DNA from: Nitrosopumilus sp. b3
Lineage (GTDB): Archaea; Thermoproteota; Nitrososphaeria; Nitrososphaerales; Nitrosopumilaceae
Reading direction: 5' to 3'
DNA: 64,000 bases
Assembly (NCBI RefSeq): GCF_014078525.1
Contig: NZ_MU078694.1
Coordinates: forward strand, 389,885-453,884
The notes under the pieces were generated by a model. That model ran no database searches. It had not been told where the DNA came from and was given only the letters and a program-made list of their open reading frames with translations. The stretch's first letter is position 1, and the number at the start of each line of letters is the position of its first letter. The position numbers were made by a program, and so were the translations under genes. Below are positions 33,177 to 41,808 of the stretch, piece by piece.

Positions 33177-33635
33177 CTATGAATAAGAATTAGGTTTTTG
33201 AACATTCCTAAAGCCAATCTTAGAAATTTTGATCTGGTCTATTAATGCAACAGATATCTTCAACAGTTTAAATGAAGTCTTAGAAATTTTGATCTGGTCT
33301 AGAGTAGGTAAAGAAATTCTCAATAATTCAAATCCACCAAATACAAACATCAGTGAAAGTAAAATTATTTCAAGCCAATTTTTTCTTAAAAAAATTTGGA
33401 GATTTCTTATTTCAAGGTAGGCAATTGTTAATTCAATTACAAAAAGTCCAACAGCTATCCAAAATACAATGTCAAATACAATCTCAGTTTCTTCAGAAAT
33501 TGGGAAAAGGGGTTCCGGAATACCTAGTGAAGTATGCTCAATGTTAACTAATCCAAATAGAAAAACAAGGATTAATGTGAATATTATAAAGCTGAGTCTT
33601 TTTTTGAGTGAATCAGTTATTACAAAACGAGTCAA
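33177..33635 (-). CDS. Membrane protein with ion-channel-like first half
   Basis: 152 residues. Three to four membrane helices (residues 14-30, 52-70, 85-104) with a charged start, and a C-terminal tail of two near-repeats (DQIKISKTSFKLLKIS and DQIKISKIGF). The S1-S3-like arrangement recalls voltage-sensor modules of ion channels, but no S4 arginine helix or pore is seen, so it may be a truncated or novel small membrane protein. Head-to-head with uspA. Confidence 0.55.
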   Translation of the reverse strand: MTRFVITDSLKKRLSFIIFTLILVFLFGLVNIEHTSLGIPEPLFPISEETEIVFDIVFWIAVGLFVIELTIAYLEIRNLQIFLRKNWLEIILLSLMFVFGGFELLRISLPTLDQIKISKTSFKLLKISVALIDQIKISKIGFRNVQKPNSYS

Positions 33636-33685
33636 TTAGAAATAAAAATGAAAATTTAATATTTATAGAAATTATTTTTTAACTA

Positions 33686-33720
33686 CTAGTGCCTAATAAA
33701 AGGATCTATTTTAGCACTAG
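33686..33720. promoter_or_regulatory. GTGC/GCAC inverted repeat upstream of uspA
   Basis: CTAGTGC (33686-33692) and GCACTAG (33714-33720) are perfect 7-bp inverted repeats with a 21-bp centre. The near edge is exactly 47 nt from the ATG at 33768, as in the dps promoter, and a TATA-like CTTATATG (33739-33746) is about 25 nt before the ATG. The 35-bp span is wider than the dps element but ends with the same half-site at the same position. Confidence 0.5.
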
Positions 33721-33767
33721 AATTTTTTTAGGTTTTTACTTATATGTCAAAAAATTGGATTAGTATT

Positions 33768-34232
33768 ATGTATGAAAAAATTCTTGTCCCTCATGCAGGT
33801 ACAAAAGCAGGCAACAAAGCATTATCTCATGCAAAGAAACTAGCAAAAATTCACAATGCAGAATTAACAATTCTTCACATTGTTGAAAGAATTCCTGAAC
33901 CCTCTTCATTTACGTTTGATCATGGAAGGAGTAAATGGAAAGATGAACTCAAGAAAGCAAAAATGGAAATGAAAAAAGAGATGGAGGTGAGCATGCAAAA
34001 ACTTGTTGATGAGTTAAAAAGAGACAATGTTGCCGCGTCAGTTAAAGTAGTAGAGGGGCATCCTGAAGAAGAAATTGCACACATTACTAATGACCAAGAA
34101 TTTGATTTGGTAGTAATGGCAAAACGAAGAAAACTACGAGGGATTAAATCAATTTTGAAGCTAGGTAGTGTATCTCGAAAAGTTTTAGAGAGAGTTGCGT
34201 GTCCGGTTTTACTCATAGAGGGTGGAAAATAG
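33768..34232 (+). CDS. Universal stress protein UspA family
   Basis: 154 residues from ATG 33768: MYEKILVPHAG is the classic Usp start. The ATP-binding residues of the fold are visible in VVEGHPEEEI and GSVSRKVLERVACPVLLIEG (GX2GX9G(S/T) type). The ATG at 33744 lies inside the TATA box and is not used. Usp proteins bind ATP and help cells survive stress by unclear means. Stop overlaps the next mini-gene (TAGATG), and the promoter carries the 47-nt palindrome. Confidence 0.85.
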   Translation: MYEKILVPHAGTKAGNKALSHAKKLAKIHNAELTILHIVERIPEPSSFTFDHGRSKWKDELKKAKMEMKKEMEVSMQKLVDELKRDNVAASVKVVEGHPEEEIAHITNDQEFDLVVMAKRRKLRGIKSILKLGSVSRKVLERVACPVLLIEGGK

Positions 34233-34340
34233 ATGTATAAAATTTTAAAAAATGTGAAAAAAATTGATTCGTTTGTAATTGCGACATTTGGTGCATTATT
34301 TGTAACAATTGTTGCTATTCTATATTTTGCAAACGTATAA
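34233..34340 (+). CDS. Single-pass mini membrane protein coupled to uspA
   Basis: 35 residues from an ATG that directly abuts the uspA stop (TAG|ATG), so translation is likely coupled. A basic start (YKILKNVKK) and one membrane helix (FVIATFGALFVTIVAILYF). It could anchor or modulate the Usp protein at the membrane. No motif. Confidence 0.5.
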   Translation: MYKILKNVKKIDSFVIATFGALFVTIVAILYFANV

Positions 34341-34469
34341 CCAAATCATGAGCATTCAGTTGTAAAATCACTTTTAGTTGGGATATAGAATATTTATTTT
34401 TTAGAGTAGATAATTTCAAATTAGATTTATGGTGAGTGAAATTAAAAAAAATAAAGAAAAAAATCGATG

Positions 34470-35009
34470 TCAGTAATCCAATACAACATCAACTTCAGAT
34501 AGGATTTTTTGAATTTTAGGCATGTATGGATGAGGATCTACCTCTACACCACGTAGAAGATTATCTACATCAAAACTACCAATACAATGCTCACATGCAA
34601 TAACTCTACCACCATTATTCAGAAATTCCTTTAAGGCCTCATGCTGAACCGTAAGAGCCGTAGGTCTGTCTTCATCTGCAATGCGGACACCATCAACATC
34701 AAGGAAAACTATGACATCCTTTCCAGCACTTTGAAAAGCTTTGGCATGTTGTATTCCCATCATCGAAGCATGTACTTGATGCTGGCTATTAGGATCTCCA
34801 CTAGTTATATGAATTACATATAGACGGTCATCATAGCCTGTACCCAATCCCATTTTAGCCCTTTCACCCTCTAATCCTAACTCAGAAGAGCTTTGAGCAC
34901 CAATCAAGGCTTCTGCTTCATAATCCACACCTTGAACTGATATTGCTGCAACAACCAAAAGAGTTGCAAGTGCAGTTCCGGTTATGGAATATTTTAGAAT
35001 TGATTTCAT
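34470..35009 (-). CDS. Exported DsrE/DsrF-like protein
   Basis: 179 residues. A signal or anchor segment (residues 5-22) then a DsrE/F-like alpha/beta domain: RLYVIHITSGDPNSQHQVH, GKDVIVFLDVDGVRI and the block GGRVIACEHCIGS with CxxC-like Cys, then LLRGVEV. DsrE-like proteins move sulfur or act as sulfur-relay partners; some exported ones are of unknown role. The two Cys in ACEHC could be the active pair. In the stress cluster near dps and uspA. Confidence 0.7.
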   Translation of the reverse strand: MKSILKYSITGTALATLLVVAAISVQGVDYEAEALIGAQSSSELGLEGERAKMGLGTGYDDRLYVIHITSGDPNSQHQVHASMMGIQHAKAFQSAGKDVIVFLDVDGVRIADEDRPTALTVQHEALKEFLNNGGRVIACEHCIGSFDVDNLLRGVEVDPHPYMPKIQKILSEVDVVLDY

Positions 35010-35070
35010 TGGTTAAAGTACAACATTATGTTAAAAAACAAAATTGGTTACTTCATCGAATGTACCAAAA

Positions 35071-35568
35071 TTATAATGCCAAAAAAATATCTTCATCATG
35101 TTCATCATTTTTTTCAAAGAGTTTTGAAAATTCCTTCTGAAATGTTTTTTTAAATAATGCTTTATCTTTTATTTTATAGCATTGTTTTCCATTTATTTTA
35201 CATTTTTCAATTATACCCTCATCAATTAACGCAGAAAGATTCCAAGAGATAGTCCCTGGCGCTTTGTTTATTTTGATTGTCAAGTCTTGAAAGCTCGGCG
35301 TACCCTCAACTAAAATTTCAAAAAGAACCTGTTTTTTGGTAGGTTTTCTCATATTTCTTATTATTGGAAACTCATCATCTGAAACATCCATTGGGTAATA
35401 TCTCAGATATTTTGGACGCTTTTGTGACTTTATCTTGCCTTGTTTTTCTAATTGTTGTAAATAATGGACTAGTACACCATTCTCAAATCCCGTCTCCTTT
35501 ATCAAGCCTCTAACATGTATTCCAGGAGAGTTTTGAATCATTTTGAGAATTTCTTCTCTCCTACCCAT
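35071..35568 (-). CDS. Winged-helix transcription regulator
   Basis: 165 residues when started at ATG 35568 (MGRREEILKMIQNSPGIHV); the TTG at 35592 is less likely. Two winged helices: residues 4-55 (VRGLIKETGFENGVLVHYLQQLEKQGKI) and 85-130 (PSFQDLTIKINKAPGTISWNLSALIDEGIIEK). The tandem-wHTH layout is common in archaeal regulators of stress or metal genes. A C-terminal acidic tail (DEHDEDIFLAL) follows. Its target is unknown; the adjacent DsrE-like gene is a candidate. Confidence 0.7.
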   Translation of the reverse strand: MGRREEILKMIQNSPGIHVRGLIKETGFENGVLVHYLQQLEKQGKIKSQKRPKYLRYYPMDVSDDEFPIIRNMRKPTKKQVLFEILVEGTPSFQDLTIKINKAPGTISWNLSALIDEGIIEKCKINGKQCYKIKDKALFKKTFQKEFSKLFEKNDEHDEDIFLAL

Positions 35569-35642
35569 AGTTATGAAAATATCATTGCGCAATTTAATTA
35601 TGTGAACGATTTCTTCTTTTGAGAATCGATATGATGTTAAGC

Positions 35643-35724
35643 CGCCGGGAAAGGGATTCGAACCCCTGCACGCTTGCGCGTAGCCGTTTTCGAGACGGCC
35701 GCCTTACCACTTGGCTATCCCGGC
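35643..35724 (-). tRNA. tRNA-Ser (anticodon CGA)
   Basis: The minus strand folds as a tRNA: acceptor GCCGGGA/TCCCGGC, discriminator G, T-arm GGGGTTCGAATCCCT, anticodon stem-loop GCCGT-CTCGAAA-ACGGC with anticodon CGA, and a long variable arm (TACGCGCAAGCGTGCA), which is typical of tRNA-Ser. CCA is not encoded. The 82-nt length excludes Leu/Tyr by anticodon. No intron. Confidence 0.93.
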
Positions 35725-35745
35725 ATCTAGTCTGGGATTTTCTCC

Positions 35746-35753
35746 ATAATAAA
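35746..35753 (-). promoter_or_regulatory. TATA box of the tRNA-Ser gene
   Basis: On the minus strand TTTATTAT lies 22 to 29 bp upstream of the tRNA 5' end, the usual distance for a transcript starting at or just before the acceptor stem. Confidence 0.55.
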
Positions 35754-35770
35754 GCAAATTAGAAAATTTC

Positions 35771-36037
35771 TTACTTGATTTTATCAATATCAAACAATTC
35801 ATCATGAAATTTCTTTTTGATCTGCTCTTTAGTTTTATTCCATTCTTCCTCAGATACAGTATCTGAAAAAATCGATGTAAAATTACTAAAATCAAATCCT
35901 ATCGCAGAGACAATTTCTTGTCTTTGATTCTCAGAAAGCGGAAAGTATGAAACAATCTTTGTGATAACGCCATGATGGTCTGTTTTAAAATCAAAAATTT
36001 TTTCCTCTAATCCAGATGAAATATTCATCTTTGACAT
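35771..36037 (-). CDS. Small protein of unknown function
   Basis: 88 residues from ATG 36037. Amphipathic and acidic (SGLEEKIFDFKTDHHGVITKIVSYFP; FDFSNFTSIFSDTVSEEEW); no metal, membrane or nucleotide motif. Lies between the tRNA and fen1. Family not recognised. Confidence 0.55.
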   Translation of the reverse strand: MSKMNISSGLEEKIFDFKTDHHGVITKIVSYFPLSENQRQEIVSAIGFDFSNFTSIFSDTVSEEEWNKTKEQIKKKFHDELFDIDKIK

Positions 36038-36137
36038 AATAATTTGCTAAAAACCCTGACATATTAAAAATGATTTTAAAAAAACGATCAAATCAAAAGG
36101 ATAAACACAAAATAGAACAAAAATCCAATGTTTCTCA

Positions 36138-37160
36138 ATGGGGTTAAATCTTAAAGATTTAGTAGTCAGGGAGAAAACAACTCTAGATGCATTTTCAACC
36201 AAAGTAATTGCTATTGATGCATACAATGCAATCTACCAATTTCTAGCAAGTATAAGAGGACCAGATGGTTTGCAATTATCAGATTCTGAAGGAAGGATAA
36301 CCAGCCATTTGAGTGGATTGTTATACAGGAATGTGAATTTTCTATCATTAGGAATAAAGCCAGTCTATGTTTTTGATGGAAAGCCACCATCATTGAAAAC
36401 AGCGGAAATTGAGCGCAGAAAACAGATTAAAAAAGATGCTACAGTAAAATACGAAAAAGCAGTAGCTGCTGGAAATATGGAAGATGCAAGAAAATATGCT
36501 CAGCAGACAACCAGTATGAAAGACGGAATGGTAAAAGAATCAAAACAAATCCTCACATATTTTGGCATACCATATATTGATGCACCATCTGAGGGGGAAG
36601 CAACTGCTGCACATCTTACAAACACAGGACAAGCTTTTGCATCAGCAAGTCAAGACTTTGATTCTATTTTATGTGGAGCAAAAAGATTAGTTAGAAATTT
36701 TACAAACAGCGGAAGAAGAAAAATACCCAATAGAAACACCTACATCGACATTGTTCCAGAAATTATTGAAACTGAAAAAACACTCAAAGCGTTAGAGTTG
36801 ACAAGAGAGCAGTTAATTGATGTAGGAATTTTAATAGGTACTGATTTTAACCCAAATGGTTTTGAGAGAATTGGTCCAAAAACTGCACTAAAAATGATTA
36901 GACAGCATTTAAGATTAGAAGATATTCCTCAAATCCAAGAGCAATTACAAGAAATTGATTTTGAACAGATAAGAAAGATTTTCTTAAATCCAGAAGTTGC
37001 AGACGTAGACGAGATAATTTTTAATGAAGTAGATTATGAAGGAATGACAAATTATCTGGTAAAAGAAAGAAGTTTTTCAGAAGATAGAGTTCAATCAACA
37101 CTTAACAGACTAAAAAAAGCATTAGAGAAGAAAAGTCAGAATCTAGATCAGTGGTTTTAA
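36138..37160 (+). CDS. fen: Flap endonuclease Fen1
   Basis: 340 residues of the XPG/FEN family, which cuts 5' flaps left by Okazaki synthesis. The N-terminal block ([21 protein letters not shown]) carries two catalytic Asp and EGEATAAH the Glu of the I-domain; [15 protein letters not shown] [13 protein letters not shown] is the helix-hairpin-helix DNA clamp. The C-terminus ends QNLDQWF, a PCNA-interacting PIP box. Length is normal. It ends 1 bp before the convergent kinase gene. Confidence 0.93.
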   Translation: MGLNLKDLVVREKTTLDAFSTKVIAIDAYNAIYQFLASIRGPDGLQLSDSEGRITSHLSGLLYRNVNFLSLGIKPVYVFDGKPPSLKTAEIERRKQIKKDATVKYEKAVAAGNMEDARKYAQQTTSMKDGMVKESKQILTYFGIPYIDAPSEGEATAAHLTNTGQAFASASQDFDSILCGAKRLVRNFTNSGRRKIPNRNTYIDIVPEIIETEKTLKALELTREQLIDVGILIGTDFNPNGFERIGPKTALKMIRQHLRLEDIPQIQEQLQEIDFEQIRKIFLNPEVADVDEIIFNEVDYEGMTNYLVKERSFSEDRVQSTLNRLKKALEKKSQNLDQWF

Positions 37161-37161
37161 T

Positions 37162-38211
37162 TTAAGAAGATGGGTTCTTTGGAAGCGTAATTGTAAATGT
37201 TGTAGGATTATTTTTCACATCAATTGTGCCACCATGCATTTCAATGATTTGTTTACAAGAGGCAAGTCCCAGACCTGTTCCTTCCTTTTTTGTTGTGAAA
37301 AGTGGGCTGAAAATCTTTTCCAAATTTTCTTCAGGAATTCCAGGGCCAGAATCTTCTATTGAAATTGTTGCATCAGAATTAGAATCAGTTACAGCCAAAG
37401 TAACTGTTCCTTTTGTGCCTATTGATTGCACGGCATTATGAATGATATTAGTTAGAATCACCCTCATTTTTGTGGCATCACATCTTACTTTGCAATTTTT
37501 TGATGAGACATTAAGTTCAACATCTTCTGGAAACGATACTTCGTTTACAGAATCATCCACAAGTGTTTTCAAACTGTATAATTTTAAATCAAGTTTTGGA
37601 TCTCTTACAAAATCTAGGACATCATTAATTTGATCAGTAATGTGTAATATCGCACTTTCCATTCTTACTAGGGATGTTGACATTAACTCATCCTCATGTT
37701 TTTTGTGTCGAATTTTCATAAGATCAACTTGACTTTTCAATACGGTTAATGGATTTCGAATATCATGAGCCATTTTCGAAGACATTTCTCCAATAATTTC
37801 CAGGTTTTTAGTTTCAAAATCGTTTGACTTTTTTTCAATGTATGTAGTTAATTCCTGCTGTCTTTTGAATAAAGAATCTCGGGATTTTTTTACAGATTCA
37901 GATTTTGATACTAATTTTTTATGAATAGCGTCATACATCTTTATTTCTTTATCAATGTCTTTTTTTAGCTCTCTTAATTTTTTGTTAAACTTTTCAGGAT
38001 CTGCAAATTCAGATAGAGAATCAGGAAAGATATCAGATAAGCGTTTGTCAATTTCTTGTAAGGATTTTAAATTATTTTTTGAGGATGATGCAGATGCTTT
38101 AGATTCTTGAGGAGTTGGTTTATTTTTTGTAAAAAACACTGTTCTAGTTGGGGCATTCATTGGATCGACATCAGAATTATTTGAATTTTCACGATGAAGA
38201 TATTTTCTCAT
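37162..38211 (-). CDS. Soluble sensor histidine kinase
   Basis: 349 residues. A disordered/coiled N-terminus (residues 1-135) with long helical segments, then the H-box MAHDIRNPLTVLKSQ at about residues 145-160 (phospho-acceptor His), N-box RVILTNIIHNAVQS, G1 IEDSGPGIP and G2 GTGLGLASCKQI. There is no membrane helix or PAS domain, so it senses a cytosolic cue or a partner protein. It is divergent from a PAS-domain gene (38316) and shares its 104-bp promoter region; that protein may be its sensor. Partner receivers lie at 12.9 and 13.6 kb. Confidence 0.87.
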   Translation of the reverse strand: MRKYLHRENSNNSDVDPMNAPTRTVFFTKNKPTPQESKASASSSKNNLKSLQEIDKRLSDIFPDSLSEFADPEKFNKKLRELKKDIDKEIKMYDAIHKKLVSKSESVKKSRDSLFKRQQELTTYIEKKSNDFETKNLEIIGEMSSKMAHDIRNPLTVLKSQVDLMKIRHKKHEDELMSTSLVRMESAILHITDQINDVLDFVRDPKLDLKLYSLKTLVDDSVNEVSFPEDVELNVSSKNCKVRCDATKMRVILTNIIHNAVQSIGTKGTVTLAVTDSNSDATISIEDSGPGIPEENLEKIFSPLFTTKKEGTGLGLASCKQIIEMHGGTIDVKNNPTTFTITLPKNPSS

Positions 38212-38315
38212 ATTTGTAAAATTAAAAATTAGATTATGATGTCTTATGTGTCTAAATTGAACAAATTAGATTAGAGGATTTTTAGTTTAATTAGTAGTCT
38301 TATCTAATCAAAAAA

Positions 38316-38843
38316 ATGTCCCAGACAGAAACAAGAAAAACACTCAAAGACGCCCCTGTAATGTGGAGAAGAATCAATTCAATAGGAATTATTTTGGATT
38401 GTAATTCCACATATGCATCAAATTTAGGATATGCTAAATCTGAGATTCTAGGCAAGCCTATCTTTGAGCATATATCCAAGGATTCCTGGGAGGCCATGAA
38501 TGAGTCTCTAAAGGCATGGTTTGAGACGGGCAAAGTCACAGATAGAAAAATTACATTCAAAAGGCAAGATGGAAGCACATTTCCAGGATTACTTCAGGCC
38601 ACAAGCATTTATGATGAAAACAAGAATCTCCTAGGCAGTAATACTGTGATATTTGATCTTACACAAATGAATGATGATAACATAAAAGAGTATGAAAGAT
38701 TTTTCAAAGAGGCTCAAAACAAACTTGATGAAATTAAGGAAAGAGAGTATGATAAGCTAGATGAGAATTCAAAATCAGAGTATGATGGATTAAAGAAAAT
38801 GTTTGACATGCTTTTGCAAGTCAATCTTTCTGAATTAAAATAA
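38316..38843 (+). CDS. PAS-domain sensor protein
   Basis: 175 residues: one PAS domain (about residues 12-125) with NSIGIILDCNSTYASNLGYAKSEILGKPIFEHI, the FETG...ITFKRQDGSTFPGLLQ strand pair and NKNLLGSNTVIFDLTQ, followed by a coiled coil (FFKEAQNKLDEIKEREYDKL). No kinase or output domain. Head-to-head with a PAS-less histidine kinase, so the two could form a split sensor system. Confidence 0.75.
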   Translation: MSQTETRKTLKDAPVMWRRINSIGIILDCNSTYASNLGYAKSEILGKPIFEHISKDSWEAMNESLKAWFETGKVTDRKITFKRQDGSTFPGLLQATSIYDENKNLLGSNTVIFDLTQMNDDNIKEYERFFKEAQNKLDEIKEREYDKLDENSKSEYDGLKKMFDMLLQVNLSELK

Positions 38844-38844
38844 T

Positions 38845-40764
38845 CTATCCAGAATATTTCTTGATTGATTTTTGAATTTCATCAAACGCACTTTGAACTT
38901 CAGTTACAGCAGCACCGTCTTCCAGTGTACTAACATCACCAATTTTTTCATTGTTTGCAATTGCCTTTAGCAATCTCCGCATTATTTTCCCACTTCTTGT
39001 TTTTGGGAGTTTGGAAACAAAATAGATTTGTTTTGGCGTTGCAATTGCACCAATATCATTTCTAATTTTTTCTGAAATCTCTTTTTCCAAAATTTTAGAA
39101 TCAAAAACGCCTTGTTTTAAAACAACAAATGCAATAATTACCTCACCTTTAACATCATCAGGGATTCCACATACTGCAGATTCTGCCACATCATGATGAG
39201 ATACAATACAGCTTTCAAGTTCTGCAGTGCCTATTCGATGTCCTGCAACTTTTAAAACATCGTCTGCACGTCCAAGCAACCAAAGATACCCATCATCATC
39301 TCTTAGTGCATAGTCGCCAGGATAATAGCAATTTTCATATTTTGACCAGTAAACAGTTTTGTATTTTTGATCATCTCCCCACAATGTCAAAAGCATCCCG
39401 GGCCACGGATTTTTAATTACAAGATAACCTTTGGTGTTTGCTGAAACCTCTTCTCCATTTTCATCTACCACAGAAATATCCACACCAGGAATTGCTCGTG
39501 TACCGGATCCCGGTTTCAAGGGGATTGTCTCCAATCCAGGAAGTGGAGAAATCAGCATTCCTCCAGTTTCCGTCTGCCACCAGGTATCAATAATTGGACA
39601 TTTTTCCTTCCCAATTGTTTTAAAATACCACTTCCACACTTCAGGGTTTATCGGTTCACCCACAGTTCCAAGCAATCTCAATGATGAAAGATCAAATGAA
39701 TTTGGAATGTCATCACCAAATTTCATAAACATTCTCAACGCAGTGGGGGTTGTGTAAAAAATTGTTACCCGGTATTTTTGTAAAATATCCCACATTCTTG
39801 ATGCATCAGGAAAGTCAGGTGCACCCTCATACATCACCTGAGTTGCACCATGTAAAAATGGAGCATATACAACATAGCTGTGCCCGGTAACCCATCCAAT
39901 ATCAGCTGTACAAAAAAATACATCAGAGTCTTTGATGTCAAAAGCCCACTTGAATGTAGAATACAAATGTGTCAAGTATCCACCTGTTCCATGCAAAACT
40001 CCTTTTGGTTTTCCAGTAGTGCCTGAAGTATACAGGATGTAAAGAGGGTGATCACTGTCTAGTTTTTCTGCATCACACTCATCTGTAACATTATTCATGA
40101 GATCATTCCAGAGTTTATCTTTAGATGATAGAGAAATTTCATTTTTGGTCCTTTCCAAAACTACAACATGTTCTACAAACTCTGAATCTTTGATTGCCTC
40201 ATCAATCACTTCTTTTAGTTTGACAATTTTTCCTCGGCGATACCCACCGTCCGCAGTTACTATGACTTTGGAATGAGAGTCATTTACTCTGTCTTTAATG
40301 GATGCTGCACTAAATCCTGAAAAAATCACAGTATGAGTTGCACCAATCCTAGAACATGCCAGCATTGTTATTGGCAGTTCAGGAACCATGGGAAGGTAGA
40401 TAGTAACTCTATCGCCTTTTTTCACACCAAGTGATTTTAGCACATTTGCAAATTTTTTGACTTGTATGAGAATTTGACCATAAGTAATTTCTCGAGAATC
40501 ACCATTCTCTCCTTCCCACAAAATAGCCGGTTTTTCAGATTTGGTTTTTTGGTGTACATCTAGGGCGTTAAATGAGGCATTAATTGTGCCTCCAACAAAC
40601 CATTTTGCAAAGGGGGGTTGCCAATCCAGAGTTTTCTCCCAAGGAGAGAACCACGAGAGGCTTTTTGCCTGATCATCCCAAAAAGATACAAAATCAGATT
40701 CAGCCTTTTTTCTTAAATCAGTATTATTATTTCCAAGACCGATATCATATGTTTTCTCCATCAA
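38845..40764 (-). CDS. acsA: Acetyl-CoA synthetase (AMP-forming), Acs-like
   Basis: 639 residues. The adenylation signature YTSGTTGKPKG, the hinge region YLWLLGRADDVLKVAGHRIG, and the C-terminal SGKIMRRLLKAIA with the catalytic Lys match Acs; the N-terminal FSPWEKTLDWQPPFAKWFVGG is also typical. It activates acetate (or a related short acid) to acyl-CoA with ATP to AMP + PPi. In a carbon-fixing thaumarchaeon the 3-hydroxypropionate/4-hydroxybutyrate cycle also uses acyl-CoA ligases, so substrate specificity should not be assumed to be acetate. Confidence 0.88.
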   Translation of the reverse strand: MMEKTYDIGLGNNNTDLRKKAESDFVSFWDDQAKSLSWFSPWEKTLDWQPPFAKWFVGGTINASFNALDVHQKTKSEKPAILWEGENGDSREITYGQILIQVKKFANVLKSLGVKKGDRVTIYLPMVPELPITMLACSRIGATHTVIFSGFSAASIKDRVNDSHSKVIVTADGGYRRGKIVKLKEVIDEAIKDSEFVEHVVVLERTKNEISLSSKDKLWNDLMNNVTDECDAEKLDSDHPLYILYTSGTTGKPKGVLHGTGGYLTHLYSTFKWAFDIKDSDVFFCTADIGWVTGHSYVVYAPFLHGATQVMYEGAPDFPDASRMWDILQKYRVTIFYTTPTALRMFMKFGDDIPNSFDLSSLRLLGTVGEPINPEVWKWYFKTIGKEKCPIIDTWWQTETGGMLISPLPGLETIPLKPGSGTRAIPGVDISVVDENGEEVSANTKGYLVIKNPWPGMLLTLWGDDQKYKTVYWSKYENCYYPGDYALRDDDGYLWLLGRADDVLKVAGHRIGTAELESCIVSHHDVAESAVCGIPDDVKGEVIIAFVVLKQGVFDSKILEKEISEKIRNDIGAIATPKQIYFVSKLPKTRSGKIMRRLLKAIANNEKIGDVSTLEDGAAVTEVQSAFDEIQKSIKKYSG

Positions 40765-40815
40765 AAAGTCTATGAACTTGGATCTTTCTAAGTGTTAAAA
40801 AAATAATTAAAAAAA

Positions 40816-41694
40816 TTATTGTGCTTCCATTCTAGCAAGCCAATCGTTATCATTATCGTCTTTTGATGTATCTGCTGTCACCTGTTGGGGTGGTTCTGGA
40901 AATGCAAATGTTGTTTCAGAATCAGTAGGAGGTTCAGGGATTTTACTTTCTCCTGCTTCAATAGGTTCTGAATGCGTGATTATTGATTCGGTTGGTGCTT
41001 CTGGAAGAATTGTCTGAACTACTTGTTGTGGTTCAGGTGTCTCCAGATATGAAACGGCGGATTCTTGGATGTCTGGTGTAGGTGGTGCAGATATCTCTGT
41101 TACTTCCAATTCAAGATCAGCAATTCTACTCTTTACATTTGAGATTTCAGCTGTTTCGTGTGTAACATGTTCAATTATTTCAGTTGTACATGCTTTCACT
41201 GTCTCAAATGTTGCATCAGAGATTTCATTACTCTTGAATTGCACTTTTGCATCAAAGGATAACATTTTTGCAGACTTCATTTGTTCATCTAACTCTGTCA
41301 GTCTTGCCTCAAGTTTGGCTTTGATTTCTTTTTCCATTTCATCTAATGATGCAAGTTTTGATTTGTATTTTTCATGAATGATTTCTGCATCCACTTTCAT
41401 GTCATCATTTTCAGAAACGATATCTATCAATGCCTTTAGACGACGTATTGTTAGTTGCTTTTCACGAATGAGTCTTTGAGAATCGAGTCTCCACTTTGGA
41501 ATAAAAATAACAACATCGCCTTGCACTACAAGTTGCTCATATTGGATTTGCTGTAATCCTTGAGAACCGCAGTCAATGCCGACGGATTGAATACTTCCGT
41601 CAATGTCAGTTATTGTTCCTACGACTTTACCCATGAATGTTCCGTACATGTCTTTGACGTTTTTACCGATTATTTCGATATCGTCGTGGGTCAT
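40816..41694 (-). CDS. cdvA: Cell division protein CdvA
   Basis: 292 residues when started at ATG 41694. The N-terminal PRC-barrel-like domain reads GKNVKDMYGTFMGKVVGTITDIDG with IDCGSQGLQQIQYEQLVVQGD, then a helical coiled region (residues 100-190), and a long Pro/Glu-rich tail ending DNDWLARMEAQ; the final short motif is a plausible ESCRT-III (CdvB)-binding peptide. CdvA nucleates archaeal ESCRT-based division. cdvB and cdvC are not adjacent, as expected in thaumarchaea where they are dispersed. Upstream in-frame ATG at 41853 would add 53 unrelated residues. Confidence 0.82.
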   Translation of the reverse strand: MTHDDIEIIGKNVKDMYGTFMGKVVGTITDIDGSIQSVGIDCGSQGLQQIQYEQLVVQGDVVIFIPKWRLDSQRLIREKQLTIRRLKALIDIVSENDDMKVDAEIIHEKYKSKLASLDEMEKEIKAKLEARLTELDEQMKSAKMLSFDAKVQFKSNEISDATFETVKACTTEIIEHVTHETAEISNVKSRIADLELEVTEISAPPTPDIQESAVSYLETPEPQQVVQTILPEAPTESIITHSEPIEAGESKIPEPPTDSETTFAFPEPPQQVTADTSKDDNDNDWLARMEAQ

Positions 41695-41808
41695 GTGAGA
41701 TAGTTTAGAGATTTGTATAACCGACAAAGTGTAAGTAATGTTTTTGGTTTTGGTAAGATTAAATTCACAAACTTCTTTCGGGCAGAATTTAGTAATTTTA
41801 AAATTTAG

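Noticed and set aside
33120..33180. Hydrophobic plus-strand stretch IIRLGVLLVAITIVFINYE
   Set aside because: No usable start: an in-frame TGA precedes the stretch, so it is not a mini membrane protein unless a non-standard start is used.
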